The notes below the pieces were generated by a model. That model did not search any database and was not told where the DNA came from. It saw only the letters and a list, made by a program, of their open reading frames with translations. Positions 36,132 to 44,882 of a stretch of DNA of 64,000 bases are shown here, in pieces. Both the position numbers and the translations under genes were made by a program. Positions within the stretch are counted from its first letter, which is position 1. Each line of letters opens with the position of its first letter. Source of the DNA: Balneolaceae bacterium (GTDB lineage Bacteria > Bacteroidota > Rhodothermia > Balneolales > Balneolaceae); assembly GCA_020832285.1 (NCBI GenBank), contig JAFIFB010000038.1, positions 1 to 64,000 on the forward strand. The letters run 5' to 3'.

Positions 36132-38450
36132 TTAGTTAATAAGCTCCCCTCCTTGCGGTGCGCCTTTCGTCAGAGGGAGGGAACGGGGGTGGATTCTTTC
36201 ACCAGAAAGTGAAAATGCGATCACAGATTTGCCAAGCTTCGTTTGGGGTTTTGCACCACCCCCGGCAGCAATTACCACATATTGCTTGCCGTCTATCATA
36301 TATACACTTGGGGTTGCATACCCTCCTGCAGGCAGTTGATACTCCCACAACACCTGCCCCGTATTTTGATCAAATGCCCGGAACTTTTCGTCTTGAGTGG
36401 CTCCTATAAACACCAATCCACCGGCTGTGGCCACAGCCCCGCCCATATTCACCGTTCCTGTATTGCGGATTCCTTTTTCAACGAGCTCAGGATGTTCTCC
36501 AAAAGGAATTTTCCATTTAATTCGTCCGGTACTCAAATCCACAGCACTGAGAGTGCCCCATGGTGGTGAAATCGCCGGATAACCCATATGATCCACAAAG
36601 AAAGGTGCGATATTTGCATATTGTGGTGTTGTAGTTGACCAAGCCCAATCTCCGCTTCCGCCGGACCAGGTTGGAGGATGGCCGTCTGTAGTTTCGTAAT
36701 CTTCTGGCGATATCATCTCACTGGACGGCCCGATTTCTTCAGTCTCGCTCTCTAGGTAAGCAACAAGATCATAAAGCTCTTCATCAGAAAACTGCGGGAA
36801 TGGTGGCATGCCGCCCACACCATTCACAATAATGGAATGCAGCTCCTCGCTGCTTTTCTCCAAATTTGAGAGAGGAGGAAAAAATGGCAGATTACCCTGC
36901 CTGTTAAGCCCGTGACAGGCCGTACAGTTGGAGTTATAAATATTTGTTCCACGTTGAACAGGGGTGGCATCTGCCACGATATTATCAGGAGCTATCGGCC
37001 TCAGTTCATGGATCGTAGGTGCTTCATTCGCATTCACAAAGAGTACATTTGTCTCTGGATTAAACGCTCCCCCATGCCATTGCAATCCCCCAAGATGGCC
37101 TGGTGTCGTAATCGTGCCTGCAATGGAAGCCGGGGTATACAAAGGCCCGGTTTCATGCCTTCTGAACTGCTCCAGTGCATACTCGCGGGATTCAGGTGTG
37201 ATGTTAGTCAGATCAGACTCATATAGTTCCTGGCGGACAAGTGGGGGCGGCAATACAGGAACGGGCTGCGTTGGCCAGGCTTCTTCTCCCGGCACGTTCG
37301 ACGCCGGCACGGGGCGATCAACTACTGGGAATACCGGTTCGCCGGTATCGCGATCCAACACAAAAATAAAACCCATTTTTGTCAGCTGAACCGCTACATC
37401 TCTTGGGCCTTCTTCGGTTGTAATTGTGGCTAAAATAGGAGCTGGTGGCAGGTCATAATCAAAGATATCATGGCGAATAACCTGGTAATGCCACTGGCGT
37501 TCACCTGTTGTTGCATCCAGAGCCAGTACGGTACTTGAAAACAGATTCTCCCCCTTTCGGGAGCCTCCGTAAATAAACTCACCAGCTGCCGCTCCCGTTG
37601 CGGCAAATACCCAGCCTCTCTCCTCATCAATCGTAAACCCGCCCCACGGGTTGGCGCCGCCGTAATGCATATTTTCCTCGAACTCCCAAGTATCGTATCC
37701 ATATTGGCCTTCTAACGGAATGGTGTTAAAGATCCACTCGAACTCACCGGTCAATGCGTTATAGGCACGAATGTCTCCCGGTGTACTCTGATTACCCTCC
37801 GGTTGGCGACCTGGTATGATGAGGTACTCCCGGTAAACAGCACCCTGTGTGGTGATTTCAATATCGGCCAATTCGCGCGGTACCGGCAGATCCTGCCGTA
37901 AATCGATGAACTTGCTTTCCTCCTGCTGGCCGAATGGTTCAATCAGCTCACCCGTTTTTGCATCCAGGGCATAGACACGATCTCTTACGGAGTTAAATAT
38001 TCGTTGATTGTTTCCATCCTCGTCTTCCCAGTATATCACACCGCGGGACCGGCTTTGTATAACACGGCCGTCATTATGAACGGCGGGATCAAATACCCAG
38101 ACTTCCTCTCCCGTCACAGCATCCAGAGCCACGGTTCTCATATCCGGCGTATTAAAATAGAGCAGGCCGTCCACGATAATGGGATTACTGTAAATCCCGG
38201 GCTGTTTGGGCTCTCCCTCATATTTATATTCCCAGGCTTTCTCAAGCTGATGTACATTTCCGGTGTTGATTTGAGACAGTTCGGAGTATTGATTGCCTTT
38301 TTGATCTCCCCGGTAGATACCCCAGTCTGTGTAATTATTCAGCCTGTTCTCCCATGCTGCTACTGAATCATGATCAGGTATTTGTTCAGCGTTGCATCCG
38401 GTCAGGCAGCATAAAATTATCGCAAAAATTACATTACGCGGATGTATCAT
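36132..38450 (-). CDS. PQQ-dependent dehydrogenase with cytochrome c domain, lipoprotein
   Basis: 772 aa. Signal II ends LTGC, giving a lipidated Cys near residue 19. The eight-bladed PQQ propeller starts 'DWGIYRGDQKGNQYSELSQI' and is split by a cytochrome c insert about 500-575 with CTACH (near 509) and a Met-containing GGMPPFPQF. The closing propeller contains 'GTVNMGGAVATAGGLVFIGA' and GGYATPSVY. This is the quinoprotein glucose-dehydrogenase-like class that oxidises sugar or alcohol groups in the periplasm and passes electrons to a terminal oxidase. The last ~15 residues (LPLTKGAPQGGEL) look like translated repeat DNA. It is the third gene of a likely three-gene unit with PmoA-like and DUF1080 genes. 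Confidence 0.87.
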   Translation of the reverse strand: MIHPRNVIFAIILCCLTGCNAEQIPDHDSVAAWENRLNNYTDWGIYRGDQKGNQYSELSQINTGNVHQLEKAWEYKYEGEPKQPGIYSNPIIVDGLLYFNTPDMRTVALDAVTGEEVWVFDPAVHNDGRVIQSRSRGVIYWEDEDGNNQRIFNSVRDRVYALDAKTGELIEPFGQQEESKFIDLRQDLPVPRELADIEITTQGAVYREYLIIPGRQPEGNQSTPGDIRAYNALTGEFEWIFNTIPLEGQYGYDTWEFEENMHYGGANPWGGFTIDEERGWVFAATGAAAGEFIYGGSRKGENLFSSTVLALDATTGERQWHYQVIRHDIFDYDLPPAPILATITTEEGPRDVAVQLTKMGFIFVLDRDTGEPVFPVVDRPVPASNVPGEEAWPTQPVPVLPPPLVRQELYESDLTNITPESREYALEQFRRHETGPLYTPASIAGTITTPGHLGGLQWHGGAFNPETNVLFVNANEAPTIHELRPIAPDNIVADATPVQRGTNIYNSNCTACHGLNRQGNLPFFPPLSNLEKSSEELHSIIVNGVGGMPPFPQFSDEELYDLVAYLESETEEIGPSSEMISPEDYETTDGHPPTWSGGSGDWAWSTTTPQYANIAPFFVDHMGYPAISPPWGTLSAVDLSTGRIKWKIPFGEHPELVEKGIRNTGTVNMGGAVATAGGLVFIGATQDEKFRAFDQNTGQVLWEYQLPAGGYATPSVYMIDGKQYVVIAAGGGAKPQTKLGKSVIAFSLSGERIHPRSLPLTKGAPQGGELIN

Positions 38451-38510
38451 TATATGTTGAATTATTTATATGATTATGCAAGTGAAGGCCTTGCAATGGT
38501 TTTTAGCTGT

Positions 38511-39464
38511 TTAAAAATAATCAGGACATTCTTCAATAATATATTCAGTCCATAAACGCGTCAGTTCTGTAGAATCAAAATCTCCGGTGTATACAATCAG
38601 CCGATAACGAAATTCCTCTGTTTGGCCCTCATCCAGTTTCCAATCCCCCAATATTTGCCGGGATGGCCCTACACCCAATTCATTATCTACACGCCAGGGA
38701 ACCGGAAAAGCCGGATTTACCGGATGATCGAATATCGCAATATGGGCCATATCATCGCGTCCGTCAACCTGCATACCCACATCCACCCACATAGAACGCT
38801 GTGCTTCAGCCTCACCATTTCGCTGTCCCACTGCGTTTACAACTTCGGCTGTTATTCCCGGATACCACGGCATCCGAAGAAACAATCCACCCACAAAGAA
38901 TTCTCCAACAGTGATATCTGTATTTGCATCTCCTCTCCAATGCAAGTCTATCACATACATTCCATCCTGTTCCTTCATCACCCAGGTTTGTGTTTCTGTG
39001 AGAATAGTACTCCCGTTTTCGTCCAGCAAATCGTAAACCGTCTGCCATTTAAGCCAAAGCCCCGATTTCACCAGGATTGAAGAAGAGATTTTCTGATAGT
39101 AACCAGATTCATCCGGTTTACAGCACTCCATAAAATAATCTCTTCCATTTACCTCTTTAAGACCCCAGTACAGACCGGTTTGATGTGTATGATGTCCCGG
39201 ACGATATTCCGTGAGCACACCGTTACCATCGGGAGCTAAAACAGGATGGATATAAGGCCTGACCTTTTGCCAGGCGTTTTGAACTAATATTGGTTCACTG
39301 CCGTTTTCCCAGTAAATGGATATTGTCCCGGCTTTTTCATCCTCGATTGCCTGTAAGTGCCTTTCATCTGGCGACATCGTATTCTGTGCAAGACTCTTTG
39401 GTGGCAAATTGCATACTGCCAAACTTGCCGTTATCAGAAGCAATAAGAAAGGTGTTATCCTCAC
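38511..39464 (-). CDS. PmoA-like protein (DUF6807), exported
   Basis: 317 aa with a signal peptide (about 1-26). The core reads 'EYRPGHHTHQTGLYWGLKEV', then 'FFVGGLFLRMPWYPGITAEV' and 'HIAIFDHPVNPAFPVPWRVD', the same DUF6807 layout as the protein at 26.8 kb, with a His-rich GHHTHQ in place of DHPHHQ. It is the middle gene of a minus-strand group: the double DUF1080 gene ends 28 bp upstream and the PQQ dehydrogenase starts 60 bp downstream, so all three may share a transcript. Confidence 0.82.
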   Translation of the reverse strand: MRITPFLLLLITASLAVCNLPPKSLAQNTMSPDERHLQAIEDEKAGTISIYWENGSEPILVQNAWQKVRPYIHPVLAPDGNGVLTEYRPGHHTHQTGLYWGLKEVNGRDYFMECCKPDESGYYQKISSSILVKSGLWLKWQTVYDLLDENGSTILTETQTWVMKEQDGMYVIDLHWRGDANTDITVGEFFVGGLFLRMPWYPGITAEVVNAVGQRNGEAEAQRSMWVDVGMQVDGRDDMAHIAIFDHPVNPAFPVPWRVDNELGVGPSRQILGDWKLDEGQTEEFRYRLIVYTGDFDSTELTRLWTEYIIEECPDYF

Positions 39465-39492
39465 AGCACTGAAATTTAGTGTTTGTTCAGAG

Positions 39493-40797
39493 TTAATGAA
39501 GTTCTCTTATTTTGATACTGCGATAAGATATTGAATCACCATAATCATCCAAAAGAATATACCCTCGCGAGGCTGCCTCTGAATCACGCTCGTACCTTAG
39601 AATCGGGCGTCCATTGAGCCAGTACTCAACCCGGCCATTGGGCTGTACTTTGATCACACCCTGATTCCAGTCACTTATATTTCTCGTGATACCGCCCTGG
39701 TTCCACTGGCCTGTATATCTGTCTGTTTTATTCGCCGCAAGACGGCCATAAATATTTTCCCGTTCGGACTCCTGCACAAAATATTCTATACCGGGAATAG
39801 CCCCTTCCTCATGTTGTTTGAATTCGAATTTCAATTCAAAGGGGCCATATTCTTGTTCAGTCATCATAATGCCTCCACCGGGTTCAGGGGGAGAGGTATG
39901 AAGAAGAGGTTGTTTTAATTCGGGATCGCCGGTAGAGATGATCGTCAATGCCCCGTCGCGAATGTCCCATCCATGCTCCGGCATTTCGGATTGTAAAATT
40001 CCTCTCCAGTTCGTTTTTGTCTCACCGTCAAATAACAATTCAAAACCCTGAAACTCTTCTTGCAGCGATAAAGTGTTTGGGATCAAATTCAATACAAATG
40101 TGTCGTCCCAGGGCGATGGCCGAAGATTTTCCGTTTGTATACGAACATTGCGCATAAAGACACGGTTATAACCCGGGGCATCTCCGGGCCTGGAATTGGC
40201 GTGTATTTGAAGTGCGATAAATCCTTTGGCTGTCTCGTCATCCACCAGATGTGAAGTGGGGATGCCATTCAGCCAAACCCTGTTGGCAGTGCCGATTGCT
40301 TCAATTCTGAAATGGTTCCATTGGCTGTTTTTCCAGGCGTATTTAGCCGGCGATCTGCCGTCCTCGAGAATATACAACCATCCTCTCCGTGCTTCATCAT
40401 AAATACCTCCGCTCCATCCCTGAGGGGTGAGATCAATCTCGGCCTGATAACCGTATACCCGCCCATCGGGTGCATTATCCCTTGTCCGGCTTCGAAACTG
40501 AATCCCCGAGTTATGCAGCAACGGGTCGGCCTTCACTTCAAGTTCAAGAATAAAATCTCCATACTCTTCTTCGGTTGCCAGGAACCCGTTGGGCAAACCT
40601 TGAATACTGGTTGCCACAATTATTCCATCTCTGACTTCAACATCATGCTGACCATTTAACAGTTGCCAGCCACTGAGATCGTTCCCGTTAAACAGTTCCT
40701 GCCACTGATCTCCTGAAGATTGCCCGACTAATCCCTGATTCGACAGGATCGGAAGTAAAAATGTTACACTCAGGAACCAGGCGGGGATTTTTTTCAT
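39493..40797 (-). CDS. protein with two DUF1080 (3-keto-disaccharide hydrolase) domains
   Basis: 434 aa, exported (signal peptide ends about residue 24). Two DUF1080/PF06439 lectin-like beta-jellyrolls are in tandem: about 30-230 ('WQELFNGNDLSGWQLLNGQH' ... GIQFRSRT ... WNHFRIEAIG) and about 245-432 ('FELLFDGETKTNWRGILQSE' ... GIEYFVQE ... GVIKVQPNGRVEYWLNG). Members tested in gut Bacteroides hydrolyse 3-keto-glycosides made by C3 oxidation. The first gene of the unit, it is followed by the PmoA-like and PQQ-dehydrogenase genes, consistent with oxidise-then-cleave catabolism. Confidence 0.87.
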   Translation of the reverse strand: MKKIPAWFLSVTFLLPILSNQGLVGQSSGDQWQELFNGNDLSGWQLLNGQHDVEVRDGIIVATSIQGLPNGFLATEEEYGDFILELEVKADPLLHNSGIQFRSRTRDNAPDGRVYGYQAEIDLTPQGWSGGIYDEARRGWLYILEDGRSPAKYAWKNSQWNHFRIEAIGTANRVWLNGIPTSHLVDDETAKGFIALQIHANSRPGDAPGYNRVFMRNVRIQTENLRPSPWDDTFVLNLIPNTLSLQEEFQGFELLFDGETKTNWRGILQSEMPEHGWDIRDGALTIISTGDPELKQPLLHTSPPEPGGGIMMTEQEYGPFELKFEFKQHEEGAIPGIEYFVQESERENIYGRLAANKTDRYTGQWNQGGITRNISDWNQGVIKVQPNGRVEYWLNGRPILRYERDSEAASRGYILLDDYGDSISYRSIKIRELH

Positions 40798-40833
40798 GAA
40801 AAATAAATCTTTAATTCGCTGTAATTGATGTGA

Positions 40834-41817
40834 TTAACAGTCAGTCCAAAATATAAGTGGATCAAGTCTTTGCCAAAACCCCAGTTTTGGGGAGTTGGTA
40901 CGGAGATGGTATGGAGTTGACGGGGTGGAGTTACCCTCAATCCAGCCCCCTAAAAGATTGGACAGTTTTCGGTTTGGGTTAGTGGTTTGAATAAAGTACT
41001 TACGTTCGTAATTGATTGGAGACAGATAGTCAATTAAGGAATGTCTTCTATAAGGATTATACCAGCCTTCAATAAAATGAAAAATTTCCATATCTGCCTG
41101 CCCTCTGTTTTTGAAAGTTGAGCGATCAATGAGTTCACATTCCAGCGTAGCAAAAAGGCTTTCACATATGGCATCTTCATATCAGTCTCCGGTGGATCCC
41201 ATGGAGAGTTGAATGTCTGCTTTTTTGCATCGATTGCCAAATAGCAGTGAGGTGTATTGACTGCCTTTATCCGAGTGATGGATCACCCGGTCGGCCTTGC
41301 GTTGGGAGGTGGCCATCTCCAGAGCAGCTACCACCAGTTCAGCCTTCATATTTGCTGCGGTAGCCCATCCTACGATACGACGGCTGAACACGTCCAGAAC
41401 CACGGCCAGATACGCAAATCCGCTCAGGGTAGGTATGTATACCCAAAGCTGATTTGGAGCCTGTGCGGAGAAATCGCGTTCAACCAGATCTGCGGCCGGG
41501 GCAGCCTGCCGGTCCTGGCAGGTGGTTCGCACGAACCGCCGCCGGGAAACTCCCTGTAGGCCCGCCAGACGCATTAACCGGGCCACACGGTGGTATCCTA
41601 TATGGACTCCTTGATCGAGAAGTTCCGGGTAGATTCTCAGAGCGCCATAGGTGCCACGGGAGTCACTGTGAATTCGGCGAATCTGATCGGTAAGAGCTTT
41701 ATTTTGAATGGTTCTGGCCGACGGCAGGCGATTCACCCACCCGTAGTACCCGCTGGTGGAGACCCCCAGAAGCTGGCACATACGCCGGATTGGAAATTCG
41801 GCCTGATGTGCCTTCAC
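40834..41817 (-). pseudogene. IS3 orfB transposase, doubly inactivated
   Basis: Starts at a GTG (41817) overlapping the orfA stop, as in IS3 elements. The HTH_21-like region is followed by the integrase core. The first catalytic Asp is missing: the sequence reads LWVYIPTLSG where the family has W-x-x-D-I-T-Y-I-P-T, a 12-bp deletion. The second Asp (HHSDKGSQY) and the Glu (AICESLF) are present. After STGD an in-frame TGA at 41182-41184 replaces the Cys codon of the usual G-D-C-Y; beyond it the frame continues 'YEDAICESLFATLECELIDR' to the end near 40834. A long C-terminal tail derives from the IS end. Confidence 0.82.
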
Positions 41818-42176
41818 GAATTCGAAGATTTTGGTGGTATCGACGCGGTCTCCCGAGTAAACCAGGCCGCCGACTTTGCCAGAATATCACGCTCTTGCTG
41901 CAAGCGACGATTTTCTTTGCGAAGCCGGCTCAGTTCTTGTTTGTCATCACTGCTCAGCCCATCATGGCGATGGCCTCCATCAACCCCTGCCTGTTGGATC
42001 CAGTTGCGGATGATTTGCTCAGAGGATTCTAATTCTTTCGCAAGTTCTACAATAGATCGTTCATTGGTTGCCAGTTGAATAATTTTCTCGCGAAATTCTT
42101 TGGGATAAGGTGCTCGAGTTTGGGGCATAAGTATCCTCCTTTTTTCCAAGTATAACACTATCCACTTTATCGGGAC
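40841..42176 (-). mobile_element. defective IS3-family insertion sequence
   Basis: Terminal repeats are visible: the 3' end at about 40841-40864 (AGTCC, then ATATAAGTGGATCA) matches the inverted 5' end at about 42155-42176 (TGTCCCG then ATAAAGTGGATAGT). The element holds orfA (41814-42128) and a broken orfB (to 40834). Length near 1.34 kb is normal for IS3. A clear target duplication is not visible. The transposase has lost a catalytic residue and carries a nonsense codon, so the copy is immobile unless helped in trans. Confidence 0.75.
41814..42128 (-). CDS. IS3 orfA, HTH transposase subunit
   Basis: 104 aa from the ATG at 42128. An HTH_Tnp_1 domain (about 8-60, 'YPKEFREKIIQLATNERSIV' and ELESSEQIIRNWIQQ) binds the IS ends, and a leucine-zipper coiled coil follows (about 65-90). 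It is intact, but its partner orfB is dead, so it could only act as a binding or repressor protein. Confidence 0.82.
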   Translation of the reverse strand: MPQTRAPYPKEFREKIIQLATNERSIVELAKELESSEQIIRNWIQQAGVDGGHRHDGLSSDDKQELSRLRKENRRLQQERDILAKSAAWFTRETASIPPKSSNS

Positions 42177-42230
42177 AGCTTCAAATTCGTTTATATAAAC
42201 CACAGTTCTGATGAATTTAAACATCAACTG

Positions 42231-44390
42231 TTATTCCAGCCAAACAAATTGGGTAAAGGCTCCATTGACAGCAGCATCCCAAACTTCAACCCGTACCCAA
42301 TTCCGATTTTGCAAATTTATTGAAAATTCAAACTCCTCTTTACCAAATGCTTCTGTATCATGCAATGAAATAAATTCTCGATATACCTGATTACCATCGC
42401 CTGAAATAATTTCTGCAAATTCAAGTGGGAAAGTCCAGTGGATTTTGAAGTAAACATCTGCCATTCCATCAGAATCCAGTTGTACCACTTGTCCCGAACC
42501 TTTACCATTTACATTGAATTCGGGTAATAACACTTCACCTGTAGTAACAAAAAATTTACCTGCAGCCATAGCTTCCAGTATAGAACCCCATCCATCATCA
42601 AACCTGGGAAGTTTGTCAAGTTGCAAATAATTAATGTTCATATGGCCATAAATCTCATAATCCGGCTCAAGCTTGAACAAATCAGCTTCACCTATTGCAT
42701 ATTTTCTATGTCCCCAATTAGCCATATCATCCATTAAGTCCAACACTCTTTTTCCCAATCTTGGTTCGGACAAATCAGCAGGGATATTTTTCCAGGCAGC
42801 ACCAAAAAAACGATCAGAATGAAAGAAATCTTCATCTTTGTATCGATCAGGATAACCTGTTGATCCTTTTGTACGGGCATGAGCTGTCCAAGCCAGCCCA
42901 TTTTCTATTTCCAGCAACCGTAACATTTCTTCTTGATTACCTACCCGGTATACTTTTCCATATTCCGGATCTTCTTCAACAAAAGGCTGATCCGGTTCTC
43001 TGGACATAATCCAATACACAGGTTTAGGGAAAAAACTCATCCAATGCCCGCCAAAGTGAACATTAGGTTCTTCACCCGGAAGCATCAAAAAATTCCCCCC
43101 CGACAGCCTCTCAAACTCTTCATGCATAACTCTATATTCTGACAACCTCCTTGGCCCCGGATCCCTGGGGTTCCCGGCAAGGTGAAACTCCCCCTGATGC
43201 ATAATATTCACACCCAAGTCTCTCATAGCTTTTACATGACCGGGAATCTCGGGCAATGGTTTATGGGTGAGTATGTCGTCTATGTGCTCCGTATGAAAGT
43301 GGCTTGCCATAGTTTTGTAACCCGGAAGAGGCTTGTAAGAGTCCCCATTAGTGAATTGCTTCACCTTTTCCATTACCTGCCCATCTTTTTCGGTGCTTAA
43401 CACACAAAAGAAGTTCAATCGCTGACCGGTATTCGGCGGGGCATTAAACCAAGGTACATGACGCCGATCTCCCATAAGGTCATGTCTTATGCCAATTCCA
43501 TAATCAGGTATCATGTCTCGGTAATTATTTCCATACCAGGTGTATTTAAGGTTATAGGCATTATCAAGTGGATAAAAATATTGGTGGGGCGGCGGGAATA
43601 CTGCAATGCTGCCTTCTTTACTTTCTCCAATTATAGTCCTGTATTTTACAGATATGTTCTTGCTTTCTGATGTAAAATCAACTTTTTCGGCCTGAATAAA
43701 ATCTTCCGTGTCTGACCAAAATATTTCTTGCCATCCTTCGCCCTTATCTACTAAACCAGCATCATAAATTATGGCTGTTGAATCTTGTTCTGTTGCCATT
43801 ACAGCTGCTATATTCAATAGAGGACTGCCATGAAAAAGCGTAATTTCCAGCGTCCCGGAAAAATGTCCTGCATTTGTATCCGAAATTATAATTTGGGTTC
43901 TTGATCCGGAGCTAACGACTTTCGCATGTTGTTTCTCAATATTTACATTGTGCGCTTCGTACGGCAGATAGGCAGTTCTGTCAAAAAAAATATCCCAGCC
44001 GCTATCTCTTGTAAGATCTCTCTTTCCAATTGTTAGTAAAAAAACAGGATCCAGATCTGATGCGATTTCTTGATAATTATTATTTCTGCTCATTTGTATA
44101 CTCTTGAAGAATGGCTCTCCCTTTTCCAGGCTGAACATTATTCTTCCATATTCTGTTTCACTTGTTGGCCAAGTTACTTCAATGATATTATCATTTACTA
44201 TTGCTGTGGCCTCACCATCCTGATCATAGTCTGCAAGATTAACTTGTACTTGAGCAGTTACATTTCCAGCACCTAAAAATAATATAAATAACATATATTT
44301 CAGATACCTTAATTTTCGTTTTCTCAAGCAAACAAATATTTTATATCTTTTTATTATATTTTGATAATTATTTAATTCAATATTTTCCAT
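42231..44390 (-). CDS. PHP-fold metallohydrolase (CehA/McbA-like), exported
   Basis: Up to 719 aa; an inner start at 44294 (residue 33, MLFILFLGAGNVTAQ) would give a standard signal peptide, and the ATG at 44390 a longer N-region. About 45-345 is beta-rich ('ADYDQDGEATAIVNDNIIEV'). The PHP part begins with HFHTEHIDDIL (H-x-H near 364) and has LPGEEPNVHFGGH, TAHARTKGSTGY and GEADLF as further metal-ligand candidates. It ends in a small sandwich domain with NWVRVEVWDAAVNGAFTQF. CehA/McbA-type PHP proteins hydrolyse phosphate or carbamate esters. The IS3 element lies 55 bp downstream, and a gene tail lies upstream. Confidence 0.7.
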   Translation of the reverse strand: MENIELNNYQNIIKRYKIFVCLRKRKLRYLKYMLFILFLGAGNVTAQVQVNLADYDQDGEATAIVNDNIIEVTWPTSETEYGRIMFSLEKGEPFFKSIQMSRNNNYQEIASDLDPVFLLTIGKRDLTRDSGWDIFFDRTAYLPYEAHNVNIEKQHAKVVSSGSRTQIIISDTNAGHFSGTLEITLFHGSPLLNIAAVMATEQDSTAIIYDAGLVDKGEGWQEIFWSDTEDFIQAEKVDFTSESKNISVKYRTIIGESKEGSIAVFPPPHQYFYPLDNAYNLKYTWYGNNYRDMIPDYGIGIRHDLMGDRRHVPWFNAPPNTGQRLNFFCVLSTEKDGQVMEKVKQFTNGDSYKPLPGYKTMASHFHTEHIDDILTHKPLPEIPGHVKAMRDLGVNIMHQGEFHLAGNPRDPGPRRLSEYRVMHEEFERLSGGNFLMLPGEEPNVHFGGHWMSFFPKPVYWIMSREPDQPFVEEDPEYGKVYRVGNQEEMLRLLEIENGLAWTAHARTKGSTGYPDRYKDEDFFHSDRFFGAAWKNIPADLSEPRLGKRVLDLMDDMANWGHRKYAIGEADLFKLEPDYEIYGHMNINYLQLDKLPRFDDGWGSILEAMAAGKFFVTTGEVLLPEFNVNGKGSGQVVQLDSDGMADVYFKIHWTFPLEFAEIISGDGNQVYREFISLHDTEAFGKEEFEFSINLQNRNWVRVEVWDAAVNGAFTQFVWLE

Positions 44391-44444
44391 ATTTGTTTGT
44401 TAAATTATATTATTATATTTGTTGAAATTAGAAGCGACAAAGAA

Positions 44445-44708
44445 CTATAAATTAATCTTATAAACTTGTGAAAATAATAGTTCAGGGATCCCATCCACTT
44501 TTAAACCTATTCTTGCAAATACATAATCTCTACCTGATAAATTATCAGGTAGATTATATTCTATATCAATTGGATCACCAAAAGAAACTGAATCTCCAGC
44601 TTCAGATACGCTTGCCTCATTATTCATCTGGTCTAGAATAGTAGTAGTACCAATAAAAAGTGCGACATATTCAAGTTCATTCCTGTCATTAATTTGGTTA
44701 ACAGTAAA
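44445..44708 (-). pseudogene. C-terminal gene fragment, unrecognised
   Basis: About 87 codons are open on the minus strand from just after a TAA (44709-44711) to a TAG at 44445-44447: VNQINDRNELEYVALFIG, then 'ASVSEAGDSVSFGDPIDIEY' and GRDYVFARIGLKVDGIPELL. It looks like a beta-sandwich tail of an exported enzyme; the start and bulk are missing. An internal ATG would give only 60 aa. It sits between the PHP-fold gene and the IS630 element, so rearrangement beside the IS is a likely cause. Confidence 0.5.
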
Positions 44709-44753
44709 TTATAGAAAAATCCAGTAGATTTTACCCCGAACTTGTCCAACATC

Positions 44754-44790
44754 GGCATGGAACTCGGCAAGCTTCGTTCCATGCCTTTTT
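44754..44790 (+). terminator. orphan Rho-independent terminator
   Basis: GGCATGGAAC (44754-44763) pairs perfectly with GTTCCATGCC (44776-44785) and is followed by TTTTT. No plus-strand gene precedes it within range, since the neighbours upstream are on the minus strand; it probably served a gene lost from this spot, or comes from the mobile element ending at 44880. Confidence 0.7.
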
Positions 44791-44868
44791 AACTTGCTAT
44801 ACGGCAAAATTACTGTATTTTTCCATGACGTTTTTCAAAAAACACATATTATTTACGTCATATCATAG

Positions 44869-44880
44869 TTGACACGACAC
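44869..44880. repeat. terminus of a second MITE-like element abutting the IS630 copy
   Basis: TTGACACGACAC at 44869-44880, followed by the TA at 44881-44882. It is the inverse of the GTGTCGTGTCAA terminus at 56-67. Reading inward, the next four bases (CTAT) match the inner side of the other MITE arm except one (CTGT). An inverted pair ATGACGT/ACGTCAT at about 44825-44861 resembles the MITE's inner arms, but I find no opposite terminus, so this copy is partial or diverged. Confidence 0.6.
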
Positions 44881-44882
44881 TA

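Noticed and set aside
40873-40890. CCAAAAC-CCCA-GTTTTGG hairpin at the IS3 3' end as a terminator of the neighbouring DUF1080 gene.
   Set aside because: It lies inside the IS and upstream of the DUF1080 gene start on the minus strand, so it cannot end that gene; it belongs to the IS end.
56-44880. The 44.8 kb between the outward-facing IS630 copies might be a composite transposon.
   Set aside because: The copies face outward and each has its own TA flank. The region mixes ordinary housekeeping-like genes with accessory ones and no captured cargo or duplicated flank marks it as one unit; inversion by recombination is the simpler reading.
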